Below, piece by piece: positions 54,553 through 63,925 of a DNA stretch of 64,000 nucleotides (positions are counted from its first letter, which is position 1; each line of letters opens with the position of its first letter). The notes beneath the pieces are model-generated. The model did not search any database and was not told the origin of the DNA. It worked only from the letters and a program-made list of their open reading frames with translations. The stretch comes from Synechococcus sp. CC9311. GTDB lineage: Bacteria; Cyanobacteriota; Cyanobacteriia; PCC-6307; Cyanobiaceae. Made by a program: the position numbers and the translations under genes. The stretch lies in contig NC_008319.1 of assembly GCF_000014585.1 (NCBI RefSeq), positions 1,240,001 to 1,304,000 on the forward strand, in the 5' to 3' direction.

Positions 54553-54570
54553 GTTTGGTCCCAATAGGAC

Positions 54571-55800
54571 ATGGCCAGCAAGCTGCCTCTCGCCGACACC
54601 GTCGGCATGGCTCTCAGCACACTTAAGGCGAATCGGTTACGCAGTTTGCTCACGATGCTGGGCATCGTGATTGGAAATGCCTCAGTCATCACGCTGGTTG
54701 GTGTAGGTCGAGGTGCCCAAAATTTGGCGGAGGACCAGCTCAGCAGTCTTGGTGCCAACGTTTTGTTTGTGGTTCCTGGAAGCAATGACACACGAAGGCA
54801 AGGGGTTGCATTTCCGCGCACCTTGGTTCTGGACGATGCCACTGCCATTGCGGCACAAGTGCCAAGTGTGAAACGTGTTGCTCCACAAATCTCTGCGAAT
54901 GAAGTGGTTCAGGCTGGAGCGAGGAGTACAAGCGCCTCGATTTCAGGTGTCACGCCGGCCTTTTTACCCGTGCGAAGTTTTGAGGTTGCCCGTGGTCGAT
55001 TCATCAGTTCTGAGGATGAACAGAGTGCGAAGACCGTTGTGGTGATTGGTCCAGATCTTCGGGACAAGCTCTTCCCATCAGGTGCAGCAGTTGGGCAAAG
55101 TATCCGGATCAGAGACCAACGTTTCAATGTGATTGGCGTGATGGAGCCCAAAGGAGCGGTCTTTGGTTCAAACCAAGATGAAAACGCCTATATCCCACTC
55201 ACAACAATGGTGAGCCGTCTCACTGGCCGGGATCCAACCTATGGAGTGAGTCTCAGCTTTATCAGTGTTGAAGCTAAGGATGAGCAAAGCACCGGGCCAG
55301 CCAAGTTTCAGATCACCAACTTGCTGAGACAACGGCATCGCATTTTGCGGAAGGACGATTTTGCCGTCAGATCCCAGAAAGATGCCCTCACCATCGTGGG
55401 AACGATTACAGGCGGCCTAACGCTGATGCTTGGTGCGATTGGAGGCGTTTCGCTGCTCGTAGGAGGCATCGGAATCATGAACATCATGTTGGTATCAGTG
55501 AGTGAACGCACGGAAGAAATCGGCTTACGCAAGGCATTGGGTGCACGTAGTTCCGATGTTCTTCGACAGTTTTTGGTTGAAAGTCTTGTTTTGGCGAGCA
55601 TCGGTGGAGTCATTGGAACTGCCGTTGGGCTGGGCACTGTGACAGCGGTTGCCTTCTTTTCGCCCTTACCGGCAGCGATTGGCGCCTCCACAATTTTGGT
55701 CACGGTGGGGCTGTCTGGATCTATCGGTCTGTTTTTCGGAGTTGTACCTGCCAGGCGTGCAGCGATGCTCGATCCGATCGTTGCATTAAGAAGCCTCTAA
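54571..55800 (+). CDS. MacB/FtsX-type ABC transporter permease
   Basis: 409 aa. One N-terminal membrane segment (TMLGIVIGNASVITLVGVG), a large periplasmic MacB_PCD-type domain (about 45-265), then three C-terminal segments with the FtsX core (GTITGGLTLMLGAIGGVSLLVGGIGIMNIMLVSVSERTEEIGLRKALGA). The partner ATPase is not adjacent. Likely export of a lipid, peptide or small molecule; substrate unknown. ftsH begins 68 bp downstream. Confidence 0.9.
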   Translation: MASKLPLADTVGMALSTLKANRLRSLLTMLGIVIGNASVITLVGVGRGAQNLAEDQLSSLGANVLFVVPGSNDTRRQGVAFPRTLVLDDATAIAAQVPSVKRVAPQISANEVVQAGARSTSASISGVTPAFLPVRSFEVARGRFISSEDEQSAKTVVVIGPDLRDKLFPSGAAVGQSIRIRDQRFNVIGVMEPKGAVFGSNQDENAYIPLTTMVSRLTGRDPTYGVSLSFISVEAKDEQSTGPAKFQITNLLRQRHRILRKDDFAVRSQKDALTIVGTITGGLTLMLGAIGGVSLLVGGIGIMNIMLVSVSERTEEIGLRKALGARSSDVLRQFLVESLVLASIGGVIGTAVGLGTVTAVAFFSPLPAAIGASTILVTVGLSGSIGLFFGVVPARRAAMLDPIVALRSL

Positions 55801-55868
55801 ATCACCTTGCCCACAAACAGCGGTTTAGGTAAGGAAACTCTTACAGTCTTGAGACTCACGATGAATCC

Positions 55869-57800
55869 ATGAATCAACGCTGGCGTCAGATAGCCCTTTG
55901 GATTCTTCCCATAGGCGTCGCGTTGCTGCTGATTTGGCAGCTTGTTGGAAGCGGAGCTCTCAATAACCTTCGTAGTAGTAATGCCCCCCCTAGCGCTGGC
56001 ACAACCGTTGCTCCACGCAACGCTGCAGTTGCTCGAATGAGCTACGGCCGATTCTTGGATTACGTGGCAGCGGGTCGTGTCACGGCAGTAGATATCTATG
56101 ACGGTGGCCGTAACGCGGTTGTAGAAGCTGTTGATCCTGATCTTGATAATCGTGTTCAAAGACTTCGTGTTGACCTCCCTGGCTTGGCTCCTGAGCTGAT
56201 CAACACCCTTAAAGATGAGGGCATCAGTTTCGACATTCATCCACCAAAAACAGCTCCCCCTGCCCTTGGAATTCTTGGAAATCTTCTGTTCCCTCTACTG
56301 CTGATCGGATCATTGATCTTTTTGGCTCGTCGGTCTAATTCGATGCCGGGTGGTCCTGGACAAGCCATGCAATTCGGTAAGACCAAAGCACGTTTTGCAG
56401 TAGAAGCCGATACCGGTGTCAAATTTGATGATGTTGCCGGTGTTAGTGAAGCCAAGCAAGATCTGGAAGAAGTTGTCACCTTTTTGAAGCAGCCAGAGCG
56501 CTTTACTTCCGTTGGCGCTCAAATTCCCAAGGGTGTTTTGCTAGTAGGCCCCCCAGGAACAGGCAAAACCCTTCTGGCTAAAGCCATTGCTGGAGAAGCT
56601 GGTGTTCCTTTCTTCTCCCTTTCTGGTTCTGAATTCGTTGAAATGTTTGTGGGTGTTGGAGCTAGCCGTGTCCGAGATTTGTTCAAACGTGCCAAGGAAA
56701 ATAGTCCTTGTTTGATTTTTATCGATGAAATTGATGCTGTAGGGCGTCAACGTGGCGCAGGGATTGGTGGTGGAAATGATGAGCGTGAACAAACGCTCAA
56801 TCAGTTGCTCACCGAAATGGATGGTTTTGAAGGAAACAGTGGAATCATTATTCTTGCAGCGACTAACAGGCCTGACGTTCTTGACTCCGCTCTGATGCGG
56901 CCAGGTCGTTTTGATCGTCAAGTCACCGTTGATGCTCCTGATATCAAAGGGCGTCTTTCAATCCTTGAAGTTCACTCCAGAAATAAAAAGCTTGACGAAC
57001 AGCTCACACTTGACAGCATTGCGAGAAGAACCCCTGGCTTTACAGGTGCAGATCTTGCCAATCTATTGAACGAAGCGGCGATCCTTACAGCACGACGTCG
57101 CAAGGAGAGTATCGGAATTTCAGAAATCGATGATGCCGTGGATCGCATCATTGCTGGTATGGAAGGTCATCCCCTCACTGATGGGCGAAGCAAGCGATTA
57201 ATTGCTTATCACGAGGTTGGTCATGCCTTAGTTGGCACCCTCGTCAAAGATCATGATCCGGTTCAAAAGGTCACGTTGATTCCACGTGGACAGGCTCAGG
57301 GCTTGACCTGGTTCTCACCTGACGAAGAGCAGATGCTCGTCTCTCGTGCCCAACTGAAAGCTCGAATTATGGGTGCCTTGGGTGGTCGCGCTGCCGAGGA
57401 TGTTGTCTTCGGTCATTCCGAAGTCACAACTGGTGCTGGTGGTGACATCCAAATGGTGGCCTCGATGGCCCGTCAGATGGTGACACAATTTGGTATGAGC
57501 CAATTGGGTCCAATGGCTCTTGAGGGCGGCAGCCAGGAAGTTTTCCTTGGACGCGATTTGATGACGCGTAGCGATGTTTCCGATGCCATCTCCAAACAGA
57601 TTGATGAGCAAGTCAGATTGATCGTGATGAAGTGCTACGAGGAAACCGTTGCACTCGTTGGTCAACATCGCCAAGCCATGGACAAATTGGTAGAGCAATT
57701 GATTGAGCAGGAAACGATGGACGGTGATGAGTTCCGTGTTGTCGTTGCTGAATTTGCTGAAATCCCTGAGAAGGAGCGTTTCTCTCCCCTGTTGGCTTAA
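55869..57800 (+). CDS. ftsH: ATP-dependent zinc metalloprotease FtsH
   Basis: 643 aa. Membrane segments at about 7-28 and 135-155 flank a lumenal/periplasmic domain. AAA+ module: Walker [20 protein letters not shown], Walker [17 protein letters not shown], the pore motif in [42 protein letters not shown]41 protease site [11 protein letters not shown] (HExxH) with the downstream Asp in [10 protein letters not shown]. In cyanobacteria FtsH complexes degrade damaged thylakoid proteins such as D1; which of the paralogues this is was not determined. Confidence 0.97.
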   Translation: MNQRWRQIALWILPIGVALLLIWQLVGSGALNNLRSSNAPPSAGTTVAPRNAAVARMSYGRFLDYVAAGRVTAVDIYDGGRNAVVEAVDPDLDNRVQRLRVDLPGLAPELINTLKDEGISFDIHPPKTAPPALGILGNLLFPLLLIGSLIFLARRSNSMPGGPGQAMQFGKTKARFAVEADTGVKFDDVAGVSEAKQDLEEVVTFLKQPERFTSVGAQIPKGVLLVGPPGTGKTLLAKAIAGEAGVPFFSLSGSEFVEMFVGVGASRVRDLFKRAKENSPCLIFIDEIDAVGRQRGAGIGGGNDEREQTLNQLLTEMDGFEGNSGIIILAATNRPDVLDSALMRPGRFDRQVTVDAPDIKGRLSILEVHSRNKKLDEQLTLDSIARRTPGFTGADLANLLNEAAILTARRRKESIGISEIDDAVDRIIAGMEGHPLTDGRSKRLIAYHEVGHALVGTLVKDHDPVQKVTLIPRGQAQGLTWFSPDEEQMLVSRAQLKARIMGALGGRAAEDVVFGHSEVTTGAGGDIQMVASMARQMVTQFGMSQLGPMALEGGSQEVFLGRDLMTRSDVSDAISKQIDEQVRLIVMKCYEETVALVGQHRQAMDKLVEQLIEQETMDGDEFRVVVAEFAEIPEKERFSPLLA

Positions 57801-57806
57801 AACAAA

Positions 57807-57836
57807 AAGACCAAGCTTCTTACACAGCCTGGTCTT
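57807..57836. terminator. Hairpin after ftsH
   Basis: aagaccaagc (57807-57816) pairs with gcctggtctt (57827-57836) at 9 of 10 positions, 7 bp after the ftsH stop. No T-run follows, so it is a stabilising 3' stem or weak terminator, ahead of the strong terminator at 57856. Confidence 0.45.
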
Positions 57837-57855
57837 CAATCAAATTCAAATAATC

Positions 57856-57889
57856 AAAAAAAAGACCCTTTGAAAAGGGTCTTTTTTTA
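57856..57889. terminator. Bidirectional terminator between ftsH and clpP
   Basis: aaaaaaaagaccctt-ttgaa-aagggtctttttttat: a stem of AGACCCTT/AAGGGTCT extended by an A-run/T-run pairing. It works in both directions, ending ftsH on the plus strand and clpP on the minus strand. The clpP stop codon (57887-57889) is part of the T-run side. Confidence 0.88.
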
Positions 57890-58477
57890 TACCGAACGGA
57901 CAGGGCTTTTATCGATGACATTGTCGATTAAGCCATACTCCATAGCCTGCTGTGGAGACATGAAAAAATCCCGGTCAGTGTCGGCTTGGATTTTATCTAG
58001 AGGTTGTCCAGTGCGATCAGCCAATTCATGATTCAAACGATCCTTGAGGAACAAAATTTCGTCGGCTTGGATTCGAATATCACTGGCCTGACCACTTGCT
58101 CCACCCAGGGGTTGATGAATCATGATCCGAGAATGCTGCAAACTGCTGCGCTTACCTTTCGCGCCAGCACAGAGCAGGAATGCGCCCATGCTTGCGGCAA
58201 GGCCCACACAGACGGTATGAACATCCGGCTTGATGTGCTGCATGGTGTCAAAGATCCCAAGCCCGTCGTATACAGAGCCACCTGGAGAATTCACATATAG
58301 GAAGATCTCTTTTTCGGGATCTTCCGCTTCCAGAAAAAGAAGCTGAGCAACGATTCGATTGGCAGAATCGCTGGTGACCGGCTCACCCAAGAAAATGATT
58401 CGCTCCCTTAAGAGACGAGAATAAATATCAAAAGCCCTTTCACCTCGTCCTGATTCCTCGATCACGATCGGGATCAT
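57887..58477 (-). CDS. clpP: ATP-dependent Clp protease proteolytic subunit
   Basis: 196 aa from the ATG giving [17 protein letters not shown]. Serine protease: catalytic Ser in [16 protein letters not shown], His in [11 protein letters not shown], Asp in [21 protein letters not shown]. It forms the proteolytic barrel driven by ClpC/ClpX; clpS, the ClpC adaptor, lies 2.5 kb away. One of several clpP paralogues normal in cyanobacteria. Divergent from thf1, with 81 bp between the chosen starts. Confidence 0.96.
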   Translation of the reverse strand: MIPIVIEESGRGERAFDIYSRLLRERIIFLGEPVTSDSANRIVAQLLFLEAEDPEKEIFLYVNSPGGSVYDGLGIFDTMQHIKPDVHTVCVGLAASMGAFLLCAGAKGKRSSLQHSRIMIHQPLGGASGQASDIRIQADEILFLKDRLNHELADRTGQPLDKIQADTDRDFFMSPQQAMEYGLIDNVIDKSPVRSV

Positions 58478-58558
58478 GTTGCATAGCATCAGTTAGAACA
58501 ATCCTAACGGCGGCAGCAGCGGCGCTATGGTCTTGATTCAAAGTTGGGTGGATGGACC

Positions 58559-59302
58559 TTGACGGATCAACGGACGATCGCTGACAGCAAGCGCGCCTTC
58601 CATAAATCTTTTCCTTACGTGATTCCGTCTCTCTACAGGAGAACGGCTGACGAGCTGTTGGTTGAACTGCATCTTCTCAGTCATCAACAGCATTTCAAGA
58701 GCGACGCTTTGTTTGCTGTTGGATTGCGTCAAGTTTTTATGGCGTTCACTCAGGGCTACAAGCCTGAAACACACCTCGATGAGCTCTATGCGGCCATTTG
58801 CACATGCAATGGGTTTGAACCGGAAGCTTTGAAACAGCTCGCCGAGGGATCAACCTCAGCTGTTTCAGGACACACAATCAATGAAGTGCGTGAATGGCTT
58901 TCCAATCGCGGGGCTGGGGCTCCTGAGCCTTTGGCGTCTGGCATCTCAAGTGTTGGCGGAGAGTCATTTCACTACTCGCGACTGATGGCTGTGGGCTTGT
59001 TGAGCCTGCTCTCATCCGCTCAAGGTGGTGAACCATCCAATCCTGACGAACTCAAAAAACTCGCCCATGAAATTGGTGAGCAACTCGGATTGTCCAAGCC
59101 TCGCCTGGACAAGGACCTCAGCCTGTACACATCCAATCTTGAAAAGATGGCTCAGGCTGTGGAACTGATTGAAGAAACCTTGGCAGCAGAACGTCGCAAA
59201 CGGGATCGTCAGGCGGCTGATTCTCAACCCGGAGATTCAAAAACACCTGAAGCTCAATCTGAGTCTCCAGATGATTTAGCTGCGGAAGAGAGCACTAATT
59301 GA
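58559..59302 (+). CDS. thf1: Thylakoid formation protein Thf1/Psb29
   Basis: 247 aa from a TTG giving MTDQRTIADSKRAFH, the usual family start; a TTG 15 bp upstream is open too. All-helical protein that supports photosystem II assembly/repair and FtsH stability. Seen: FPYVIPSLYRRTADELLVELHLLSHQ, FKSDALFAVGLRQVFMAFTQGY, and FHYSRLMAVGLLSLLSSA. The C-terminus is a Glu/Arg coiled coil then a disordered acidic tail. The 3' end overlaps the convergent DUF3352 gene by 49 bp. Closeness to ftsH fits a shared role. Confidence 0.93.
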   Translation: MTDQRTIADSKRAFHKSFPYVIPSLYRRTADELLVELHLLSHQQHFKSDALFAVGLRQVFMAFTQGYKPETHLDELYAAICTCNGFEPEALKQLAEGSTSAVSGHTINEVREWLSNRGAGAPEPLASGISSVGGESFHYSRLMAVGLLSLLSSAQGGEPSNPDELKKLAHEIGEQLGLSKPRLDKDLSLYTSNLEKMAQAVELIEETLAAERRKRDRQAADSQPGDSKTPEAQSESPDDLAAEESTN

Positions 59303-60699
59303 CCCTTGATCTCCCACCAAGCTTGTTGGCCTGAATCCTTCAGGTTGATCGAAGCCATCGCCGGTTTGATTTGAAGGTGTAGGGAATCGGCCTGCTTCAG
59401 AAGTGCAGGCCACGATCCATTCATCAGACCAAGCGACACGAGTTTTCGAGGACGTGCATTCAGCTTCAGCGCTGCAAATGATGACGCTGGGAGCACTTGA
59501 TAAAACGGTTTTGTGTCAGGAAGAGTGGCTAGTCCTGCACTCAGGAGAGTGGGCTTCTGGGGTTGTTGCAACCAACGCCACCCACCCACAATCTTGTTTT
59601 GATCATCACGCTTATCCTTCCAAATCACGACATCAGCTTTTTTTGATTTGTCTTCAGCTGGAGTAGAGCGTTGATAGCCACGCTCCTCTAAGCGGCTGCT
59701 CACCCGATTAAGGACTGATGTCCAAGCGGCTGCACCACCAGGCAACGGTGCCTGAAATTGAAGCCCAGCTCTGTAGGCCCCTTTGGCTTGCTTTTGGAGT
59801 CGCAGAGAAAACGGTGAGAGTGCAAGCCTCGATCGAATCGATTGATTCAGTCCGTACTGAGATTCCAAGGGCTCTTGGATGATTTGACGACTCAACAGTG
59901 TGCCGAGTATCAAATCAACACGAGCTCCATGAACTTCTAAAAGGCTGTCCTGATCAAAGTTTGCTGGCTTTTGATGATCAGATACTGAAAATTCCCAGCC
60001 ACGTTTGGGTTGTGATGCGGCAAGAGCTAGAGAGCGATTACCAACGTATCCGCCCCAATGAAGAGTATTTCCATTGAGACGCAGTGCAAGACACCCATGA
60101 CTTCCTTGTTGAAGCAACGGAGCTGTTGTTCCGCTAATTGCTGCGAGTGCATCACTCGTCCAAAACACTGCTGGAGCGTTAGCAAGACGCTGCATACAAC
60201 GTCTTTGAAGGGATGTTGGTTGAGCAGGACGTTCGGAGTGACGCTGAAGTCTTTGAATGAGTTGTTGACGATGCAGCTCATCGGAGCCGAGCAAGGTCAA
60301 TCCCAAAACCTGGTGTTTGCGGAGATTTTTGGTGTCAGCGGCAAGAAGTTGATCGGGAAGAATCAAATAGGCGTCACCATCTTCTGACCAACCCTGCCAC
60401 CAAATCGATCGCCCCTGCCGTTTCCATAAGTTGCCAGCTCGAACCAGACCGAGACGTTGGTTCCAAAGCTTGGGTGCTGGGCGATTCGAATCTCCATAAA
60501 AAGACTGAATCAAGCTGAATGCCCCTGAGACGCGACTTAGCGATGCAGGGGTTCCATCGTCTTGATGCAATGGATGATTAAGAGTGACCCCGATCAGACC
60601 GCCCAATAAAACAGTGCCTAAACCCAGCGTCGTGACAGGAAGGGACTGAACGAGAGATCGGTAGGTGGAGATCTTAAGGAGTGAATCAACTGCGGTCAC
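59254..60699 (-). CDS. DUF3352 family membrane-anchored protein
   Basis: 481 aa from a GTG (MTAVDSLLKIS). One N-terminal membrane segment (residues 20-40, VTTLGLGTVLLGGLIGVTL), then a large beta-rich extracytoplasmic domain with the DUF3352 pattern (PNAPVFWTSDALAAISG-like ANAPAVFWTSD, LLPASSFAALKLNAR). Function unknown. Third gene of a tight minus-strand unit with petN and a 49-aa membrane protein; its start overlaps that gene by 14 bp. Confidence 0.82.
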   Translation of the reverse strand: MTAVDSLLKISTYRSLVQSLPVTTLGLGTVLLGGLIGVTLNHPLHQDDGTPASLSRVSGAFSLIQSFYGDSNRPAPKLWNQRLGLVRAGNLWKRQGRSIWWQGWSEDGDAYLILPDQLLAADTKNLRKHQVLGLTLLGSDELHRQQLIQRLQRHSERPAQPTSLQRRCMQRLANAPAVFWTSDALAAISGTTAPLLQQGSHGCLALRLNGNTLHWGGYVGNRSLALAASQPKRGWEFSVSDHQKPANFDQDSLLEVHGARVDLILGTLLSRQIIQEPLESQYGLNQSIRSRLALSPFSLRLQKQAKGAYRAGLQFQAPLPGGAAAWTSVLNRVSSRLEERGYQRSTPAEDKSKKADVVIWKDKRDDQNKIVGGWRWLQQPQKPTLLSAGLATLPDTKPFYQVLPASSFAALKLNARPRKLVSLGLMNGSWPALLKQADSLHLQIKPAMASINLKDSGQQAWWEIKGQLVLSSAAKSSGDSD

Positions 60700-60835
60700 G
60701 AGAACGCCTGCGACGACGATCTTTCCACTCGATGGTGGAGAGGTAAACGACTACTACGCTGACAAAGACCAAAAGAACCGCAGCGGTCATCGCCAATCCC
60801 TGACTGACGATGGGAGCTTGCAGTGCTTCGTTCAC
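60686..60835 (-). CDS. Small single-span membrane protein, coupled to petN
   Basis: 49 aa from a GTG: MNEALQAPIVSQGLAMTAAV, hydrophobic VLLVFVSVVVVYL, then a highly basic end (EWKDRRRRRSRDRS). It starts one base after the petN stop (TAAaGTG) with no Shine-Dalgarno sequence of its own, and its stop overlaps the DUF3352 start by 14 bp. Topology of one helix with positive C-terminus inside is typical of small photosystem or cytochrome subunits. I do not recognise a name. Confidence 0.75.
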   Translation of the reverse strand: MNEALQAPIVSQGLAMTAAVLLVFVSVVVVYLSTIEWKDRRRRRSRDRS

Positions 60836-60836
60836 T

Positions 60837-60938
60837 TTAGAAATTCAGGGTGCCATCACCGTTGCGGCCCCAGACCACCATCGCAATCGAGAAACTGAAG
60901 ACAGCAGCAAGGGATGCCCAGGCAATCGTGAACAGCAT
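60837..60938 (-). CDS. petN: Cytochrome b6-f complex subunit PetN
   Basis: 33 aa: [19 protein letters not shown], then [14 protein letters not shown]. One membrane helix. The [22 protein letters not shown] pattern is diagnostic of PetN, a small subunit needed for assembly and stability of the b6f complex. First gene of the minus-strand unit, divergent from clpS with a 73-bp gap. Confidence 0.95.
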   Translation of the reverse strand: MLFTIAWASLAAVFSFSIAMVVWGRNGDGTLNF

Positions 60939-61011
60939 TGAAATAACGCTTGAATGCTGAGAGTTTACCTAGGTTCCCCTCCGGAACTGACTGGTTGATT
61001 CATTACTTCTT

Positions 61012-61308
61012 ATGACCATGGCAACTCCTGGAACCGCGAGCGTCCTTCAGCCGGAACGCACAACCCTGCGTTACCCAAATGCCAGAGTCATCGTTCTCAA
61101 CGATGACGTGAATACGTTTGAACACGTCGTTGAGTGTTTATGCAAAATCATTCCTGGGATGAATAGCGATAAGGCTTGGACCCTTGCCCATCAAATCGAT
61201 GGAGAAGGTGCTGCAGAAGTGTGGGCAGGCCCCCTAGAGCCCGCAGAGCTCTACCACCAACAACTCAGTAGCGAGGGACTCACGATGGCTCCGTTGGAAC
61301 GCAATTAA
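61012..61308 (+). CDS. clpS: ATP-dependent Clp protease adaptor ClpS
   Basis: 98 aa; the second ATG (residue 3) is an alternative start. N-degron adaptor that hands substrates to ClpC. Seen: ARVIVLNDDVNTFEHVVECLCKIIPGM (usual Y.VIL.NDD..T.E.V...L) and AEVWAGPLEPAELYHQQLSSEGL. It is followed 5 bp downstream by the PucC carrier. Confidence 0.95.
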   Translation: MTMATPGTASVLQPERTTLRYPNARVIVLNDDVNTFEHVVECLCKIIPGMNSDKAWTLAHQIDGEGAAEVWAGPLEPAELYHQQLSSEGLTMAPLERN

Positions 61309-61313
61309 CGCCG

Positions 61314-62714
61314 ATGGCCGCTTCCATTCAGATGAACGAGGTTCAAGGTCTTCGCTGGCCAACCTTGCTCCGCCTAAGTCTTTTCCAGGCTTGTCTTGGA
61401 ATCCTCGCGGTGCTTTTCACTGGGACCTTTAATCGGATTCTGATTACAGAACTCGCCTTTCCTGCGTTGCTGGCCGGTGGTGGTTTGGGATTTGAGCAAC
61501 TTGTTTCACCGGCACGGGTGTTGTTTGGCCATCTCAGTGACTCCCATCCCTTAATGGGCAAATATCGGACGCCCTATGTTCTGCTCGGAACAAGTGCCAT
61601 CTGTCTATTGGCGATTTTAAGTGTTCCCGTTAGTTTTAAAGTAAAGGAAGCCCTAGACAGCGGTTCGCCAATGATCGCTGCTGCTGGAATTGCTGCATTT
61701 TGTGGGTTATTTGCACTCTACGGATTGGGGACTTCGTTAGCAAGCACCTCCTATTTAGCCCTCGTCATTGATCGCACAACAGAAGAACAAAGGCCACGAT
61801 GCATCGGTGTGATTTGGGCGATGCTCACCATAGGAATCATCGTTGGAGCGATTGCCATAAGTCTTGCTGTCAGCTCCATCGACGGCATTTCCGATCCCGT
61901 GATTCTTCAGAGCTGGCTGCAGAAGTTCATGATTTCGATTACCTCGATCGTGATGGTGTTGACCATTATTTCGACCTGGGGGGTGGAAAAGCCAACAGCA
62001 TCTGGAACGGTACGACCAATCCAGGATTTGATCACACTTCAAGATGCGTGGGGCGTAGTCACATCAAGCCGCCAAATTGTGATCTTTTTTGGATTTTTAG
62101 TCTTATTTACTCTCGGATTATTTTTACAGGATCCAATTCTGGAAAGTTTTGGTGCTGAGGTCTTTGGGATGCCTGTGTCTAAAACCACTTTGCTCAATGC
62201 TTGGTGGGGATCAGGAACACTGGTGGGTTTGCTTCTAGCGGGCTGGTTCATCACACCACAACTTGGAAAGTTGGCAACTGCCCGTTTGGGTTGCTTGATG
62301 GTGATGGGTTCTCTGTTCCTATTGGTAATCAGTGGTTGGCAGCAAGCATCAGGACTTCTCCCCGTCGTCATGGTGTTGTTTGGCTTAGCGGCAGGCGTAG
62401 GCACCAACAGCGCACTGACCTTGATGCTTGATCTCACACTGCCAGCGATGGCAGGAACTTTTGTAGGAATTTGGGGATTAGCGCAAGCTCTCTCACGAGG
62501 TATGGGCAAGGTCGTGGGTGGTGGGCTGCTTGATCTGGGTCGTCAGCTACTCCCAAACGCTGGTCCTATGGCTGGTTACGGCTTGGTTTTTTCGATCGAA
62601 ATTCTTGTTATGGCAGGCGCTTTGATTGTTCTTAATCAGCTCAGCGTCGGTCAATTCAGAGAAACCACAACGCAACGACTTGAGACTGTGATGATGGCCG
62701 AAATCGACGGTTGA
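61314..62714 (+). CDS. PucC family carrier (BCD/PucC MFS)
   Basis: 466 aa, about 12 membrane segments. N-terminus LRLSLFQACLGILAVLFTGTFNRILITELAFPALLAGGG, then SPARVLFGHLSDSHPLMGKYRTPYVLLG, matching the PucC/BCD family of (bacterio)chlorophyll-delivery major-facilitator proteins; also VGTNSALTLMLDLTLPAMAGTFVG. In cyanobacteria the role is likely chlorophyll or pigment delivery to photosystems. The end is convergent with the 75-aa gene at 62716. Confidence 0.92.
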   Translation: MAASIQMNEVQGLRWPTLLRLSLFQACLGILAVLFTGTFNRILITELAFPALLAGGGLGFEQLVSPARVLFGHLSDSHPLMGKYRTPYVLLGTSAICLLAILSVPVSFKVKEALDSGSPMIAAAGIAAFCGLFALYGLGTSLASTSYLALVIDRTTEEQRPRCIGVIWAMLTIGIIVGAIAISLAVSSIDGISDPVILQSWLQKFMISITSIVMVLTIISTWGVEKPTASGTVRPIQDLITLQDAWGVVTSSRQIVIFFGFLVLFTLGLFLQDPILESFGAEVFGMPVSKTTLLNAWWGSGTLVGLLLAGWFITPQLGKLATARLGCLMVMGSLFLLVISGWQQASGLLPVVMVLFGLAAGVGTNSALTLMLDLTLPAMAGTFVGIWGLAQALSRGMGKVVGGGLLDLGRQLLPNAGPMAGYGLVFSIEILVMAGALIVLNQLSVGQFRETTTQRLETVMMAEIDG

Positions 62715-62715
62715 A

Positions 62716-62943
62716 TCAAGCGGCAGGTTTACGGGTATAGCGGGTTAGAGATAAAAGAGCTTTTGTACGTAACCGTTGAGTTTGAGCAGCAAAGACGTAC
62801 CGAATCACTTTTCCAGGACAAAGAGCGAGCCCCCGCACTTCATCGCCATGCACCTCTGCCGTGAGGATCTTGGTTTTTGGGCCCATTCGAGATGTCAACG
62901 GACCTGAGACCTCAGTTCTGAGGGAATCGACAGATCGGAGCAT
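62716..62943 (-). CDS. Small hypothetical protein
   Basis: 75 aa from the ATG giving MLRSVDSLRTEVSGPLT; a TTG 9 bp upstream is open. Basic (many Arg/Lys), no membrane segment: RMGPKTKILTAEVHGDEVRGLALCPGKVIRYVF, then QTQRLRTKALLSLTRYTRKPAA. Its stop is one base from the convergent PucC gene. Unrecognised family. Confidence 0.55.
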   Translation of the reverse strand: MLRSVDSLRTEVSGPLTSRMGPKTKILTAEVHGDEVRGLALCPGKVIRYVFAAQTQRLRTKALLSLTRYTRKPAA

Positions 62944-63016
62944 GGCTCGCAAGCAACACTTACCTGATCTCTAGCCAGAGTGGCTAACTTAAACAAGCTT
63001 TACTGTTGAACCCCTA

Positions 63017-63301
63017 GTGGGCCGTCTTGTCATTACGCACAGCACCTACGTAAAAGGGCTGATCCCCTGGCTCAAGGTTTTGGCGAATGACCCACAGATC
63101 CAGACCATCACTCCAGGAGTGATTGCAAGGGTCAAGGGACGTTGCCCAGACTTGACGCTGAGGCCATCGGTCCCAATCCGAGGTGGGTTCAAGTTGATGG
63201 CACGCCGTGGCAGGAGTGCACAGGAGGTTTTTGTTATCACATCTTTAGAAAAATCAGACTTAATGGAACGATTGGCCAGCTCCAAATCTTCAATTTTATA
63301 A
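63017..63301 (+). CDS. DUF2103 family protein
   Basis: 94 aa from a GTG giving MGRLVITHSTYVKGLIPWL. The start GRLVITHSTYV.GLIP.L is the signature of DUF2103, a predicted metal-binding family in cyanobacteria and archaea. The rest forms beta-alpha units (IQTITPGVIARVKGRCPD, LRPSVPIRGGFKLMARRG, VFVITSLEKSDL). Function unknown. Confidence 0.8.
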   Translation: MGRLVITHSTYVKGLIPWLKVLANDPQIQTITPGVIARVKGRCPDLTLRPSVPIRGGFKLMARRGRSAQEVFVITSLEKSDLMERLASSKSSIL

Positions 63302-63393
63302 ACGCTAAAAGCAATAACACTTCGATATGAAACGCTAAACTTTGACAAGTGGAACATTAGTGCCTAGAAGCTACACTGCTATAATCAATAAAA

Positions 63394-63582
63394 ATGAAAC
63401 AACGGAAAGCAGGTCAAATTGTTTTAGCCATTGTCGCCCTCTTTACTCTTTTCGGGATTTCGAATAATGTTAGCATTCCCGCCAAAGATCGTGAAGACAG
63501 AAAAGAACATATTATAGCATTAGTAATGATTGGAGGAGTCGCAACTGCGGCATTGGTAAAATCAATGATAGAAGATAAATAG
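63394..63582 (+). CDS. Small two-helix membrane protein
   Basis: 62 aa: MKQRKAGQIVLAIVALFTLF with one membrane segment, a charged loop (PAKDREDRKEH), and a second segment (IIALVMIGGVATAALV) ending KSMIEDK. Low GC and AT-rich surroundings (63302-63393 and 63583-63712 hold no gene I can support). Unrecognised; the topology resembles short holin- or toxin-like proteins but nothing else supports that. Confidence 0.5.
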   Translation: MKQRKAGQIVLAIVALFTLFGISNNVSIPAKDREDRKEHIIALVMIGGVATAALVKSMIEDK

Positions 63583-63712
63583 ACATTTTCGCCAAAATAG
63601 ATATTTCAACTTCTTTGCGCTCTAGGCTTTTATGGCACTTTTGTTATTGGGTTCGCCGGGTTTACTTTGCTACGCAGCACAGAGCTCTTTTAAGACGCAG
63701 TAGAGTCTTAAA

Positions 63713-63925
63713 ATGAAAAAATTACGGCTGCCCTTAACTCTTCCTGTTTTGGTACTGATGATCTCCTGTTCTTCGGAGGATGAGGAACAGAGAATTAGGA
63801 GCACCTGTGCTCTTAGAAATGCCGGACAATTAACAGCTACGGAAGCAATAGAGAAGTTGGATAAACAAAATTTACCGGAACAAGGTTTTGAAATCGACGA
63901 GTTCTGCGAATCCTATATAAACTAA
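63713..63925 (+). CDS. Small lipoprotein
   Basis: 70 aa. MKKLRLPLTLPVLVLMISC is a lipoprotein signal peptide with a lipobox ending at Cys19 (LMISC|SS). The mature part is acidic (SSEDEEQRIRSTC) with a helical segment (LTATEAIEKLDKQN) and two further cysteines (STCALR, EFCESY) that could pair. No named family recognised. AT-rich flanks. Confidence 0.6.
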   Translation: MKKLRLPLTLPVLVLMISCSSEDEEQRIRSTCALRNAGQLTATEAIEKLDKQNLPEQGFEIDEFCESYIN

